Assembly: GCA_951640165.1 (NCBI GenBank)
Contig: OX621256.1
Location: 7,998,001 to 8,062,000, forward strand
Length of the DNA: 64,000 nucleotides
Origin: Pseudoips prasinana
Lineage: Eukaryota > Arthropoda > Insecta > Lepidoptera > Nolidae
Direction of reading: 5' to 3'
The notes under the pieces were generated by a model. The model was not told where the DNA came from. It saw only the letters and a program-made list of their open reading frames with translations, and made no database searches. The translations under genes were made by a program, and so were the position numbers. This document shows, in pieces, positions 1 to 10,308 of this stretch (position 1 is its first letter; every line of letters starts with the position of its first letter).

Positions 1-291
1 CTCCCCCGTAGGCGATAGCGTGATAATATGTAGCCTAAATGTTGCCCGACCTCTATTTTGCATGAATATTACTAGGAAGTAATATTCATGCAAAATATTC
101 ATGCAAAATATGAAGCAAATACATGCAGTACTTTTTGAGTGTAGCCCGGACATACATACAGACAAACAGACAAAAATTCTAACAACTATATTTTTGGGTT
201 CGCTGTCGATTATAGATCACGCCCCAAGTATCCTTTAAAAAATATTCATTGTACAGTTTGGACTTTCCTACGATTTTATTATATGTATAGA
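1..291 (-). mobile_element. Helitron-like element, 3' end outside window
   Basis: Matches the minus strand of the complete Helitron-like copies at 9019 and 25651: the blocks CCCCCGTAGGCGATAGCGTG, GCATGAATATTACT and AAGTATCCTTTAAAA occur in the same order. The 5' terminus, which reads TCTATACATATAATAAAAT on the minus strand, is at 291. The CTAG end lies left of the window. A small hairpin (GCATGAATATTACT and its complement) is at about 60-91. No coding capacity, so it is a non-autonomous copy. Confidence 0.75.
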
Positions 292-547
292 TAAGTACTA
301 TTTTCTCAAGGGCTACTAACTCGTCGAGTGCTCGAATGAGACTTAGAATTAACACTACATTGTGATTTTGTATTTTTATTGTTATGGATTTGAATACAAA
401 CCCATTAAAGAATCCCTTGAGCTGGATTACCACTGACTAAATGGAACTTCTGTACATAATATTTAATCTATGTAAACTGCTATTCAACACTTCTGAGGAG
501 AGATTAGGCGCAGGAGCAACAGTTTAATCTACTTTACCATGACGCAA

Positions 548-802
548 CGGGCCGGTTGGCGTGGTTGCTAAATGCTTGCCTTTCACAGCGCAGGACGTGG
601 GTTCGATTTCTACCTAGGACAGATATGCAATGAACATGTCTGTTTGTCCCGAGTTTGGGGTGTAATTATCTAAATAAGTATGTAGGTATATACAAAAGAA
701 AACTAGTATATCAGTTATCTGGTTTCCATAGTAAAAGCTCTGCTTAGTTTGGGATGAGATGGCCGTGTGTAAATAATGCCCCAGTCCCAGGATATTATTA
801 TT
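548..802 (+). mobile_element. tRNA-derived SINE, family S1
   Basis: The head reads GGGCCGGTTGGCGTGGTTG (A-box-like) followed by GTGGGTTCGATTTC (B box), as in a tRNA. The body contains the CATGTCTGTTTGTCC and AGCTCTGCTTAGTTTGGGAT blocks shared with other S1 copies in the window (7746-8316 minus, 25545-26062, 30065-30480 minus, 53707-53835). It ends in an ATT-rich tail. Mutated box B bases suggest an old copy. Confidence 0.8.
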
Positions 803-1235
803 GCCAAGTTCCAGACTCCGAGATGCGAATTAGTGACTTTCCACGAAAAAATCTCAATTCATTCAGATTTGAACTCAGAACTACATAATCTACCAGTGGA
901 GTACCAGGAACAAGAATTATAATCAACCATAATACAGTACTTTAATGAGGAACGGTCACCCATCCGCGAATTCGATTAGTATTTTATTAGCACCCCATAA
1001 ATAACTATTTACTGCGACAATCAAGTAAGTGGATATAAAACCAAGAAGATATAAATAAAAGTCGCACTTTATGTAAATCAGGCCTACTACCTATTGACTT
1101 GTGCTTAAAGAGAGTGTAACACAAATAATGTACAGTACTTCAATAGCTCAAGCGAGCCATCAAATAGAACATCTTGTTTTATCAGCATGAATTTGCAAAA
1201 CTCGAAGGTAGGTACTATTTTTTATATATGTATAT
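803..1235. other. Unassigned spacer
   Basis: AT-rich sequence with no repeat family, ORF or RNA structure that I recognise. Confidence 0.5.
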
Positions 1236-1514
1236 GAGGGGGCGACACCTGACGGTCAGTTGACACCGCCGCTCATGTACACCCGCAACACCAGAGGAGT
1301 CGCGGGCCGGCCTTTGAGAGTCAGCAAACAAGTGTTGCTGACCCTTCCCCCCATCCCGAAAAGCTCTGGCGACTTTACTTACACACAGAAATCCAACATT
1401 AAAACTATTAATGTTATTATTAAGGAATGTCTTCTGTAAGGAAGGTACTTCTCCATTTGGGCTGCTCTTTGAGCGGATGAACGCTGCAGTGCTGTGCCCT
1501 ACCTCTCTTAATAC
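1236..1514 (-). repeat. R1 interspersed repeat (LINE-tail type)
   Basis: Minus-strand copy of the ~300-bp family also at 7919, 8944 and 34143. In its own orientation it begins near GGTAGGGCACAGC, contains AATAATAACATTAATA and ends with TCTGGTGTTGCGGGTG followed by a CAGG/TGTCGCCCCC end. The reading frame in 1215-1520 is a by-product of this repeat and is not a gene. Confidence 0.75.
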
Positions 1515-1619
1515 TACCACTATTTCAAATTAAGATATAAGAAAAGAAAAAATAAGTTTATTTATAAAATTGCAAAGACTACAGTAATACAAAGAAACTA
1601 TGTAAGTTAATATGTTTGT
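1515..1619. other. AT-rich spacer
   Basis: Short AT-rich stretch between two repeats with no recognised feature. Confidence 0.4.
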
Positions 1620-1670
1620 TAGGGTTCCGTAGCCAAATGGCAAAAAACGGAACCCTTATAGACTCGTCAT

Positions 1671-1701
<31 letters not shown>

Positions 1702-3017
1702 CGTATGTCACAGCCACTTTATTACGAAACTATAAGACTGTACTGTTGAAACTTGGTAAGTAGATGTATTCTGTGAACCGCATTAAGATTTTCACACAAA
1801 AATAAAAAAGAATAATAATTATGGGGCTTCCCCACACATAGAACTGATTTTTTTATTCATTGTACCCATACATGTGGGGTATCTATGGATAGTTCTTCAA
1901 AAATGATGTTGAGGTTTCTAATATCATTTTTTTCTAAACTGAACAGTTTGCGCGTGAGACACTTCCAAAGTGGAAAAAAGAGTGTCCCCCCGCCCTGTAA
2001 CTAAAAAAAAATATGATGTACATTACCATGTAAACTAGCAACGAAAATTGGTTTGAGGGTCAATCAACTTTTAAAGTACTCCTTTCGTGTCCCTATGAAA
2101 TTAAAATTCAAAAACAATATTAAATATGAATATTTTGTAAATATTGTTGTTATATTATGGAATAAGACGCTTAGATGTTATGTTACTATGTTTATATGTA
2201 CAACTTTTTAAATTATTTGTCGCTTTTTTGTAAAAACGCAGGGGAGCACTGTCGATATTCGTACAAAAACAGTATGTCCCCAGGTATGGGCCACAACAAA
2301 CATTTGCCTTTTTTTCGGCTTAGGTGCTTAGAGACATAGGTTTTTAATATTTTTATTAGATAGCTATTTGAGTAAGCTTAGCTAAAAAGACAGTTGATAC
2401 ATATTTTTTAAATTATAACGTACATTTTTATTTTTTTAAGTGTTTGTCCCCAAAGAGAATCTAAAACATCAATTCTACTGCGTTATATGAAAAAAATCCA
2501 AAATTTCTCGAGAGATAGCTCTAAGCTTTAGTTAATAGCGGGAGTGATTATCTCTAACTACGTTGGCAAGCCGCAGCAAGATCAATGTCTCACAGGTCGG
2601 CCGTCACTGTGCGACAAGCTCTCAAGAGGTGTGCGTGGTTTTATTACCGCTCTACTAAGTTACGACATCAATTTGGGTAAGATTTTATAATTAGTTGCTT
2701 TTGTTATTTAAATTTAAAGCCTTTTTGTTCTAATTTTAAAATAAGACCACTATCATTTCGTTTCATTCCGTAAATGTGAATTTATAATCGATTTTCTGTT
2801 ACTTTTTCCCCCGCGTTTCTTTAAATTTCTCTGGCGTTGTAGGTAACTTTAGAGAATGTATGGCAAAGGTGATACCGATTTTAATCATAATAATTCGTCT
2901 TTATTTGTAATAATAACGTCAACTTTCTATTATTTTTAAAATATTTGAACTAAATATTTAAATAACTGTATTATATGTAATTTCAGATCGAACTAAAATA
3001 CAAAACAAAAAGTATAA

Positions 3018-3235
3018 ATGTCAATTAGTGCGGCTGAAAAACAAAAACTTTATAAAGAACGATTGGAAAATAATTCCGGAAGTTACGAAGAGGCAAAAAG
3101 AAAGCCAAGGGAACGATACCCCGAAAGATAAAGATTAGTCAAAGATTTGACTCCAAAAGAAATAACGAAAAATATGTTAAACAGAGTTTTGGAAAATACA
3201 CCGCCAAGTTTTCGGAGACCTGAAATTATGATTTA
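3018..3235 (+). pseudogene. Basic coiled N-terminal segment inside TIR transposon
   Basis: ATG at 3018 opens a 36-codon Lys/Arg/Glu-rich reading frame (MSISAAEKQKLYKERL, then KPRERYPER) that stops at TAA. A one-base frame change continues it as LVKDLTPKEITKN up to about 3235. Such short basic AEKQ..YKERL segments occur in many insect transposon-associated or uncharacterised proteins. A 3' splice site lies about 30 bases upstream. It is probably the start of the transposon's own protein, broken by the frame change and by insertion of the LINE at about 3300. No catalytic domain was found in the remaining element. Confidence 0.4.
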
Positions 3236-3299
3236 AGAAACGCGGAAAATCACAGAAAATGATGAACATTTTTACTAATAAGAGGCGCAAAATATATAT

Positions 3300-4735
3300 G
3301 AAGATGTACATTCCCAGAGCACGACTAACCCAACACTTTAACGAAGACATCCCGGACGTCAGCCTGTACGACATTAGAATGGCTCTCAAACAGCTTAAGA
3401 ATAACAAAACGCCTGGTGATGATGGACTTAAAACAGAGCTTCTAAAGGCGGGTGGTACACCAATCCTACGGGCCCTTCAGAAGTTATTTAACTCCGTCAT
3501 ACTAGAAGGTTAAACGCCACAAGCATGACACAGAGGTGTGCCAGTGCTCTTTTCAAAAAGGGTGATAAAACCCTCCTGAAGAAGTACAGACCCAGCACAC
3601 TGCTGAGCCATGTTTACAAATTGTTTTCGAGAGTCATTACGAAACGTCTTGCACGCAGGTTTGACGACTTCCAGCCTCTCGAACAAGCCAGTTTCCGTAA
3701 AAGCTTTAGTACCATAGACCACATACATACGCTGTGGCAAGTTATACAGAAGACCGAGGAGTATAACAAGCCATTATGCTTAGCGTTGTGGACTATGAGA
3801 AAACCTCGGATTCAATCGAAACCTGGGCCGTAATGAGGTTTCTCCAAAGGAATCGAATACCGGTATATCAAGGTGTTAAAGTGTTTGTATGAATACGCTA
3901 CTATGTCTATGCAACTCCAGGACCAGAACTCGAAACCTATCCACTTGCAGCGAGGTGTGTGACTGGGAGATGTTATATCTTCGAAATTGTTCACCGCTGC
4001 ATTGATGTCTTCAAGCTTCGGGAATAGGAAGGCTTTGGCATCAATGTCATGGCTGAGACCTTTGAAGACCTCGGTACAATGCTCGATTGCGTCAGCAGAG
4101 TCTCTCAACAAGTGGGTCTGAAACATCCATGAAGCACCCACTCTAGTTAAGGTTGGAGACTCTGCACTCGAAGTTCTATTGATATTTACCTAGGACAGAT
4201 CATCCAACTAATTAGGTCCAACCTAGAGAAGGAGGTCATTCGTAGAATTTAGCTCGGCTGGGCAGCGTTCGGGAAGCTACGTAACATCTTCTCCCAAACA
4301 CCGCCGTGTCTCAAGTTGAAAGTCTTCGACCAGTGTGTGTTGCCAGTGATGACTTACGGAACAGAGACGTGGTCGCTCACTATGCCCCTTATCAGACGGC
4401 TCAAGATCACCCAAAGAGCAGTGGAAAGGGCTATTCTTGGAGTTTCCCTGCGAGATCGAATCAAAAATGCTGAGATCCGCAGGCGAACCAAAGTAACCGA
4501 CATATCCCGAAGAATTGCGAAGCTGAAGTGACAGTGGGCAGGGCACATAGCTCGTAGAACCGACGGCCGAAAAGTTCTCGATTGGTGACGACGATCCGGA
4601 AGTCGCAGCGTAGGCAGGCCCTCTACAAAATGGACCGATGGTCGCTGGATGCGGATAGCGCAAAACCGGTAATTGTGGCGATCTTTCGGGGAGGCCTTTG
4701 TCCATCAGTGGGTGTCTTTCGGCTGATATGACGAT
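3300..4735 (+). pseudogene. RTE-type LINE reverse transcriptase, degenerate, 5' truncated
   Basis: Conceptual translation in shifting frames gives a non-LTR reverse transcriptase in order: LKNNKTPGDDGLKTELLKAG (3390-3450), KLFSRVITKRLARRFDDFQP (3620-3680), EQASFRKSFSTIDHIHTL (3681-3740), the catalytic-D region now disrupted at about 3790, and the C-terminal CVLPVMTYGTETWSLTMPL, RAILGVSLRDRIKNAEIRRR and GRPSTKWTDG (4330-4640). The 3' end carries the family signature GGCCTTTGTCC..CAGTGG..TTTCGGCTGA ending near GACGAT at 4735. Many frameshifts and stops make it inactive. It sits inside the 2057-5604 transposon and so is younger than it. Confidence 0.85.
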
Positions 4736-5749
4736 ATATTCTTCTCGTGATAAACAACCTTGTTCAAGTTACAAGAAGAAAATTCTAAAATCGCAGTTGG
4801 TGATCTACACGTAAACATTTACGCAGTTTCTTACAAAATTTAAAAACATAAATTTAATTTTATGTTGATCTTACTCGCCAAATATTAGTTTAGAAAATAA
4901 TGAAGAAGGTTATAATAATATTAAGTATTTTTATTTTGTGTTTTTCTTTTATTTTATAATGGTTTCTTAGATCTCTTTTAGGCCTTAGATCTCATTTATT
5001 TTTAACATGCGGATTTTCAACACATTCTCTGTTGTTACCAAATAGTTTTCTCTAGCGTTACTAAATGTCCCTACCTTTTTGATTTTCTTTTGGTAGTTTG
5101 TTACAAGATTTTCACTCATTTATACATAAAAACTAACAAAATGTAAACCTTAATATCTGCTTGTTGTCATATTATATAACTATTAATACTGATTATGTTC
5201 AAGTATGATTGTTTTAAAAAATAAGCTGTCGCAATGGTTATGGTAACGCCGTAGACCTTAAAACATCATTTATTATGTGATAATATAATGAAAAAGAAAG
5301 TCTGATTATATTAATATGTACTGTTTGATAATCTCTAACCAATAATACAATTTGTATAAGTAATATGTTGTGTTTTACTCTATAATAATAATTCTTAATT
5401 TTAGTAACGCGAGAGATCCATAATCATAAAGTATAAAAAATATCCGAAAATATAACAAAAACTTCGCAGCTACTACGAAAAACATAAAATTCAATATATT
5501 TCCTTAGTGACGGCACAATAAGTTTATTAAAATATGTAAAAGTATATTTTCAAAAAAGTCTTGCTCAAACCACTGAAAGGAGCACTTTAAAAGTTGATTG
5601 TCCCTTGAACGAGATCTAGTAAGTAGTTTTTTTTAATGTGTCATAAATCGTAAACCACAATTTACCTTTCATTTAATCAACTGAAATACTTGCTGTTGCG
5701 GAACCCTTCATGGGCGAGTTCAACTCGCATTTGGCCGGTTTTTTTTAGT

Positions 5750-6126
5750 TTGATTCATCATCATCATGGCTTTGTTGTCTAGAAACAGCCGACTGATATA
5801 GTTGCATGTGAAAGATCATGTCATATTGATAACACCTTCCAAATTAATGAAAAGCATTAATCGAATCTTAACCGCGTCCGGTTCGATTACCGCGCCGGAC
5901 AACTATTTATGTGACCCATAAATAATTTAAAAAATGGGAAGCCATAAATTTAATCGTCCGGCGGGTCTCGAACCTGCACCATCTACAAATCCGGGTTATC
6001 TACCAATCCTGCACCAAATACCAATTTGAAATTATTTATGGGTCACACAAATAGTTGTCGGCGCGGTAATCGAACCCGGGACACGGAGCGGCGAGGCGAC
6101 TGTCTTAGCCTCTGTGCCACAAGTGC
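5750..6126. repeat. Head-to-head tRNA-like SINE fragments
   Basis: Two copies of one tRNA-like SINE segment face each other: 5885-5938 (plus; CGGTTCGATTACCGCGCC, then TGACCCATAAATAATTT) and 6027-6122 (minus, with a fuller tRNA-like head containing GGTTCGATTACC in its own orientation). Between them is a second tRNA-like unit on the minus strand (box B GGTTCGAGACC; the family is also at 16290-16370). Together they form a large foldback. Confidence 0.6.
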
Positions 6127-6194
6127 AGTCGAATTAAATCGAATTGAAATACCGTTGTCTTATATTTAATAATAATACCTAGGGACAATATCAC

Positions 6195-6424
6195 ACAGAT
6201 CATCCTAGCCCCAAACTAAGCAAAGCTTGTACTATGGGTACCAGGCGACGATATACATACTTATATAGATAGATAAATACTTACATACATAGAAAACATC
6301 CATGACTCAGAAACAAATATTCGTGCTTATCACACAAATATTTGCAAATATTTACCGGGATTCGAACCCAGGACCACCAGCTTCGTAGGCAGGAGCACTA
6401 CCAACCAGGCTACGGTGACCGTCA
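6195..6424 (-). mobile_element. tRNA-derived SINE, family S2
   Basis: In minus orientation the head has CACCGTAGCCTGGTTGG (A box) and GGGTTCGAATCCCGG (B box). The body has ATCCATGACTCAGAAACA reversed, and the 3' end CAAGCTTTGCTTAGTTTGGG. Nearly identical copies are at 30992-31462 (two, head to head) and 56472-56570. Confidence 0.85.
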
Positions 6425-6606
6425 TATGTTATTGTAAATAATATTGCTAATAAACATGTTATTGTAAATATTGTATCATGTACCCTCAATCACACTATTT
6501 CTGTTACGAGTTGTATTATGGTGGGTGGACAGCTGATTAGATACGGGGTATATCTTGAAATTTTCTCGTAGGACATTTTATATGCACGTTGACGAATAAT
6601 ATGTAA

Positions 6607-6669
6607 TCTGCAAAGATTAAAACGCATCCTAACAACTATTTTGTTAGGATGCGTTTTAATCTTTGCAGA
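6607..6669. repeat. Perfect 28-bp inverted repeat, 7-base loop
   Basis: Arms 6607-6634 and 6642-6669 are exact complements (TCTGCAAAGATTAAAACGCA at the outer end), separated by ACTATTT. No ORF or flanking repeat explains it; it may be a small foldback element or a rearrangement scar. Confidence 0.8.
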
Positions 6670-6712
6670 TAAACTTAGGTGTGATTAATAAACTAGATAG
6701 GACTGTTGGTCT

Positions 6713-6905
6713 AGTAATAATAATAATAATAAGTCATTTATTCTCTCTCACAAATTACACACAGGTTTACAATTATAATAGTATCACAGCATATGACAAA
6801 ACTTTGTGAGAGACTGGTGCTTGATGTAGGTTTGATACCTGTATTACAAGTCACCAGTGCCCTCCCGCGGCTATTACATAACTATGTAACTTAAATAACA
6901 GTAAC
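6713..6905 (-). repeat. Probable LINE 3' tail with (TAA)n
   Basis: A TAA microsatellite at about 6713-6733 is followed by AGTCATTTATTCTCTC. On the minus strand this reads as an AATAAA-like signal leading into (ATT)n, the usual end of several LINEs here (compare 53240-53275). No coding remnant is recognisable upstream. Confidence 0.4.
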
Positions 6906-7480
6906 AATTACGATTTTGAGAGTGACTGTATTATCTATTAGTGTAAAGATATATATATAATATAAGTATAAGTATAAGTTTTAAGGGTATAATATAAGTT
7001 TTTGAGTTGAACTTATTTAAATACGTCATATCGACGAATATTCTCAGATAAATAAACGACAGCACACGTGTGTGACAGTAAATATAAATAAATATACTAA
7101 AAATGAGAACCACAGGTTTCCAGAATACGAGATAAACTCAGTTTGGAAGCTAGTGGGCAATTGTTTAAATTGTTACTGTACAACTTTATTTATTTATTTA
7201 AACCGCAGTAATTTATATTCGTTAATTAATTTATATTTGTTGTGTTGCACTCTTATTATATTGCATAAATTTCACTATATACCTACTATTAGTATTGCAT
7301 TGTATATTGTATTCATGTGTTGTACTTGGTTTTAAGAAATAAACAAATGATTAATTATTATTATATTATAGATGGATGTAGGTGTGATAGTATGGATGTA
7401 GATGTAGGTTTGAGAGTGTATGTGAAAATGTGTTTAATATGTAAATGATTAAAAGTTATTCGCTAGTACAATGTTAAGAT
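6906..7480. other. AT-rich spacer
   Basis: Very AT-rich, with short random ORFs only. No repeat family or conserved protein motif is recognised. Confidence 0.5.
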
Positions 7481-7489
7481 TGGTGCCAG

Positions 7490-7625
7490 TGTGTGCCATT
7501 AGTGGTTATTGACTCTCACTGTTGAGCCAGAGGTCGTGGGTTCGATTCCCATACAAGACAAATCTTTGTGTGATGGATGAACTCGACTATTTGTTCTGAG
7601 TTTGGGTGTAATCTACAGACACCTC
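7490..7625 (+). mobile_element. tRNA-derived SINE fragment, family S4
   Basis: TTAGTGGTTATTGACTCTCACTG is followed by GTCGTGGGTTCGATTCCCA (B box) and CAAATCTTTGTGTGATGGAT. The same order is seen at 9655-10160 and, degraded, at 58578-58650. Confidence 0.7.
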
Positions 7626-7745
7626 CAAAACGGCTTGACCGTTTTTTATGCTTTCTTTCTGTATATTCGGTAGGTAAGAAAATAAGTCGTACTTTATTTT
7701 TTATACCTCTAAGTGGCCTGGTGTTTATTTTTATTCTTTTATGAT

Positions 7746-8316
7746 GATATCCTGGGACTTTATTCACACACTGCCATCTGATCCCAAACTAAGCAGAGCT
7801 TGTACTATGGCAATCAGATAACTGATATATCACATATATTATTTTTCTTTTGTAAATACATACTTATATAGATAATTTACACCCAGACTCAGGACATACA
7901 GACATGTTCATGCAAATTTAAGAGAGGTAGCGCACAGCGTTCATTCGCTCAAAGAGCAGCCCGACTGGGGAAGTACCTCCACCTTACAGAAGACATTCTT
8001 TAATAATAACATTAATAACTTTAATGTTGTGTTTCTGCGTGTGAGTAAGGTCGCCAGAGCTCATTGGGGTGGGGGGAGGGTCAGCAACACCTGTTTGCTA
8101 ACTCTTAAAGGGCGGCAACGCACCCCCGACTCTTCTGGTGTTGCGAGTGTCCATGGGCGGCGGTGATCAATTACCATCAGGTGACCCGCTTGCTCGTTTC
8201 TCGCCTTATGACATTATAAAAAAAAAAACAAATATTTGTCCCGGGTGGGAATCGAACCCACGACCTGCTGCGTGAAAGGCAGCGTATCTACCAACCACGC
8301 CAACGGGCCCGTCAAA
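7746..8316 (-). mobile_element. SINE S1 split by R1 repeat
   Basis: The minus-strand S1 body (CTGATCCCAAACTAAGC, CAGACATGTTCATGCAAAT) runs from 7746 to 7918. The tRNA-like head (GGGAATCGAACCCACGACC reversed B box) is at 8226-8316. The halves are separated by an R1 copy whose A-rich end abuts ACAAATATTTGTCC. Confidence 0.8.
7919..8232 (+). repeat. R1 interspersed repeat
   Basis: Starts AAGAGAGGTAGCGCACAGC and contains GAAGTACCTCCACC, TCAGCAACACCTGTTTGC, TCTGGTGTTGCGAGTGTCC and CATCAGGTGACCCGC. It ends in an A run at 8219-8228. Inserted into S1, so it is younger than that SINE copy. Confidence 0.8.
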
Positions 8317-8367
8317 TAGGTACATATAATTCTTAATTTTTACCATTTTTAATAGACATATTATTAC

Positions 8368-8615
8368 TGTAGCTAGATGCTCTCACCGGTCCATAAGTGA
8401 TCGGTGAGGTTAAGCAACTAGGCACGCGATCAGTCCATGATGGGTGACCTCCAAAGTGGTTTAATTTCTGGGCGTCTCCGTGCTTCGGAGGGCACGTTAA
8501 GCTGTCGGTCTCGGTTGTAGTCATTAGACAACAGTCGTTAAGCCATGTCAAAGGCCTACTGGGCGGCTTGAACAACTCTTACATTAGGGTAACCACTTCC
8601 CATACGATAAATCAC
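8368..8615 (+). mobile_element. 5S rRNA-derived SINE (S5)
   Basis: The head resembles the 3' two thirds of 5S rRNA including the internal pol III promoter: TCGGTGAGGTTAAGCAACTA (A-box region), CGCGATCAGTCCATGATGGG (C-box region) and GTGACCTCC. It is followed by a family-specific body (GTGGTTTAATTTCTGGGCG, GGCGGCTTGAACAACTCTTA) and CCCATACGATAA. Other copies: 15458, 25125 (minus), 26563 (minus). Confidence 0.75.
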
Positions 8616-8650
8616 AATTAAATTGTAATCATCTTCAAATCTTAGTAGCC

Positions 8651-8682
8651 GATAACTGATCAATTATAATCGATCAGTTATC
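8651..8682. repeat. Short inverted repeat
   Basis: GATAACTGATC and GATCAGTTATC flank a 10-base AT loop. Confidence 0.4.
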
Positions 8683-8794
8683 CCCGCCAGCAATGCAGGC
8701 TCTTACTAATTTAGGATCAGATGGCAGTGTGTTACTTGCTACTAATTAATATACAGAAATCGGCTTTTCAAGTTCGCATTTAAGTAAGGAAGGT

Positions 8795-8922
8795 CGCTGT
8801 AGCCTGCGATTGCTTACCATGCTTCCTTGGTTTGGAGGTAGCCTGTTAAATTGTTGTAATTGTAGGCATGCGGTCAGTCTATGGATGGATAACCGCCATA
8901 GTGGAATACTACTTAAGAGTGA
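8795..8922 (+). repeat. Degenerate 5S-like SINE fragment
   Basis: GCATGCGGTCAGTCTATGGA then GGATAACCGCC is a mutated version of the 5S C-box region present in S5. The A-box part is poorly preserved. Confidence 0.45.
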
Positions 8923-9572
8923 ATGAACGCTGTGCCCTACCTGGGCACAGCGTTCATTCGCTTAAAGACCAGCCCGACTGGGGAAGTACCTCCAACTTAC
9001 AAAAGACATTCTAATTTATCTATACATATAATAAAATCTTAGGAAAGTCAAAACTATACATAATTTTTTTTAAAAGATACTTGGGGCGTAATCTACAATC
9101 AATAGCGAAGCCAAAAATATAGTTTTTAGAATTTTTGTCTGTTTGTCTGTATGTATGTCCGGACTAAACTCAAAAAGTAATGCATGGATTTACTTCAAAT
9201 TTTGCATGAATATTACTAAGAGGTCGGGTCAACATATAGGTATAGCCTATATGTTAACCCGACCTCTATTATCACGCTATCACCTACGGGGGAGGGGCTG
9301 TGATAATTTATAAAATTTAACGCGAGTAAAACCGCGGGGCACAGCTAGTTACTAATAACATTAATAACTTTAAGTATTGTGTTTTTGCTACGAGTAAGAT
9401 CGCCAGAGCTCATCGGAGTGGAGGACAGGGTCAGCAAAACTTGTTCGCTGATTCCTAATGGCCGGCAAAGTACCCGCGACTTCTCTGGTGTTGCGAGTGT
9501 ACAAGGGCGGCAGTGATCATTTACCACCAGGTGACCCACTTGGGCGCTTGTCGGCCTCTGATATAAATATAA
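8923..9572 (+). repeat. R1 repeat split by a Helitron
   Basis: The R1 start is duplicated head to head (GAATGAACGCTGTGCCC and its complement flank TACCT at 8923-8960). R1 then runs to GACATTCTAATTTA at 9018, is interrupted by the Helitron 9019-9348, and resumes with TACTAATAACATTAATAAC up to ATATAAAAAAAAAATTC. Confidence 0.75.
9019..9348 (+). mobile_element. Non-autonomous Helitron, 330 bp
   Basis: Starts TCTATACATATAATAAAAT, ends GGGGCACAGCTAG, and sits between host A and T, as Helitrons do. A subterminal hairpin-like GCGAGTAAAACCGC lies just before the end. An extra inverted repeat (GAGGTCGGGTCAACATATAGG and its near-complement) at about 9220-9270 is not seen in the copy at 25651. Confidence 0.85.
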
Positions 9573-9654
9573 AAAAAAAATTCTTTGGATTCCATGCTTT
9601 GGATTCAGACGCATCTTAACAAAATAGATAAATTTAGATTAATAAATTAGATTG

Positions 9655-10160
9655 CTCTTTTAGTCTAGTGCAGTGTTTTTCAACCTTTTTCATCACAAGA
9701 CCCCCCTACCCGTTTTTTACCCGCTTTTTTTTCATGTTTCTTTTATTTTGTGACGAATATCCGAAATTTTTATTCATTTTCATAGGGTTCGAATAAATAC
9801 ATCATTAAAATTTGTGAAGAATTGAAATAGAACGCACTCTTCCAACATTTTCTTTATCATTCAGAGGTTAGGTCGTCAAGAGACAAAGTGCTAGCCCAGA
9901 GTTTTGGAACTTTTACTGAATTTGCAGCAGCCTAATCATAATAATTAAAATTCTTTTGCGACCCTATGACTAGCTTTCCCTATTTTTTGCAACTTGCCTA
10001 TAGAAGTTCCGCGAACCCCCTATAGAGGCTTCGCGACCCCCCAGGGGGTCGCGACCCACAGGTTGAAAAACACTGGTCTAGTGGTTAGTGACTCTTACCG
10101 CTGAGCCATAGACAAATCTTTGTGTGATGGATGAGCTCGATCATTTGTTCTCAGTCTCGG
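9655..10160 (+). mobile_element. SINE S4 split by a hAT-like MITE
   Basis: GCTCTTTTAGTCTAGTG before the MITE and GTTAGTGACTCTTACCGCTG after it rejoin as the S4 head (TAGTCTAGTGGTTAGTGACT). It continues into CAAATCTTTGTGTGATGGAT and CATTTGTTCTCAGTCTCGG. Confidence 0.75.
9671..10075. mobile_element. hAT-like MITE with 8-bp TSD
   Basis: 405-bp element with terminal inverted repeats CAGTGTTTTTCAACC / GGTTGAAAAACACTG. It is flanked by the 8-bp direct repeat GTCTAGTG at 9663-9670 and 10076-10083. Both the TIR sequence and the TSD length are typical of hAT elements. It has no transposase, so it depends on a hAT transposase elsewhere. Confidence 0.9.
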
Positions 10161-10245
10161 TCGTAGTCATGGCATAACAGTTCTTAAGCTATAACAAAGA
10201 CCAGCTGGGTGGCTTGAACAACCCAGACACCAGGGTTCCCAATCT
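10150..10245 (+). repeat. S5 SINE 3' half fused to S4
   Basis: From CAGTCTCGGTCGTAGTCATG the sequence matches the second half of the 5S-derived SINE (CAACAGTCGTTAAGC.., GGCGGCTTGAACAAC.., CAGGGT). It joins S4 directly with no 5S-like head, so this is a chimeric SINE or a rearrangement. Confidence 0.55.
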
Positions 10246-10308
10246 CATTCCAAAGGACCAATTTGGGCACTTCGCATCATCTGCCTGATATCGTCCACTG
10301 CTGGTTCT

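Larger units (their letters stand above)
2057..5604 (+). mobile_element. TIR DNA transposon with 4-bp TSD
   Basis: Terminal inverted repeats are visible: 2057-2084 starts GGGTCAATCAACTTTTAAAG and the complement of 5577-5604 starts GGGACAATCAACTTTTAAAG, with 26 of 28 positions equal. It is flanked by TTGA at 2053-2056 and 5605-5608, and removing one TTGA copy restores the R2 repeat. Without the inner LINE (about 3300-4735) the element is ~2.1 kb. It contains an intron-like acceptor (GTAATTTCAG near 2980) and a short basic coding segment at 3018-3235. The superfamily is not assigned; TSD length would allow for example Sola, Ginger or Academ types. Confidence 0.75.
1620..5748 (+). mobile_element. 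R2 repeat, split by a 3.5-kb transposon
   Basis: The element begins AGGGTTCCGTAGCC, with a GTCT microsatellite at about 1669-1700, and ends CGGAACCCTTCATGGGCGAG then TTGGCCGGTTTT. The complete copies at 28938-29523 and 56853-57439 (minus) show the two halves are normally adjacent (GTTTGAACGAGATC). Here the halves are separated by DNA between 2057 and 5604, flanked by TTGA on both sides. Inverted GGGTTCCGTA / TACGGAACCC near both ends suggests a small DNA element. Confidence 0.8.

Noticed and set aside
4277..4705. 142-codon minus-strand ORF
   Set aside because: Lies opposite the RTE LINE remnant, whose plus-strand translation carries the recognised motifs.
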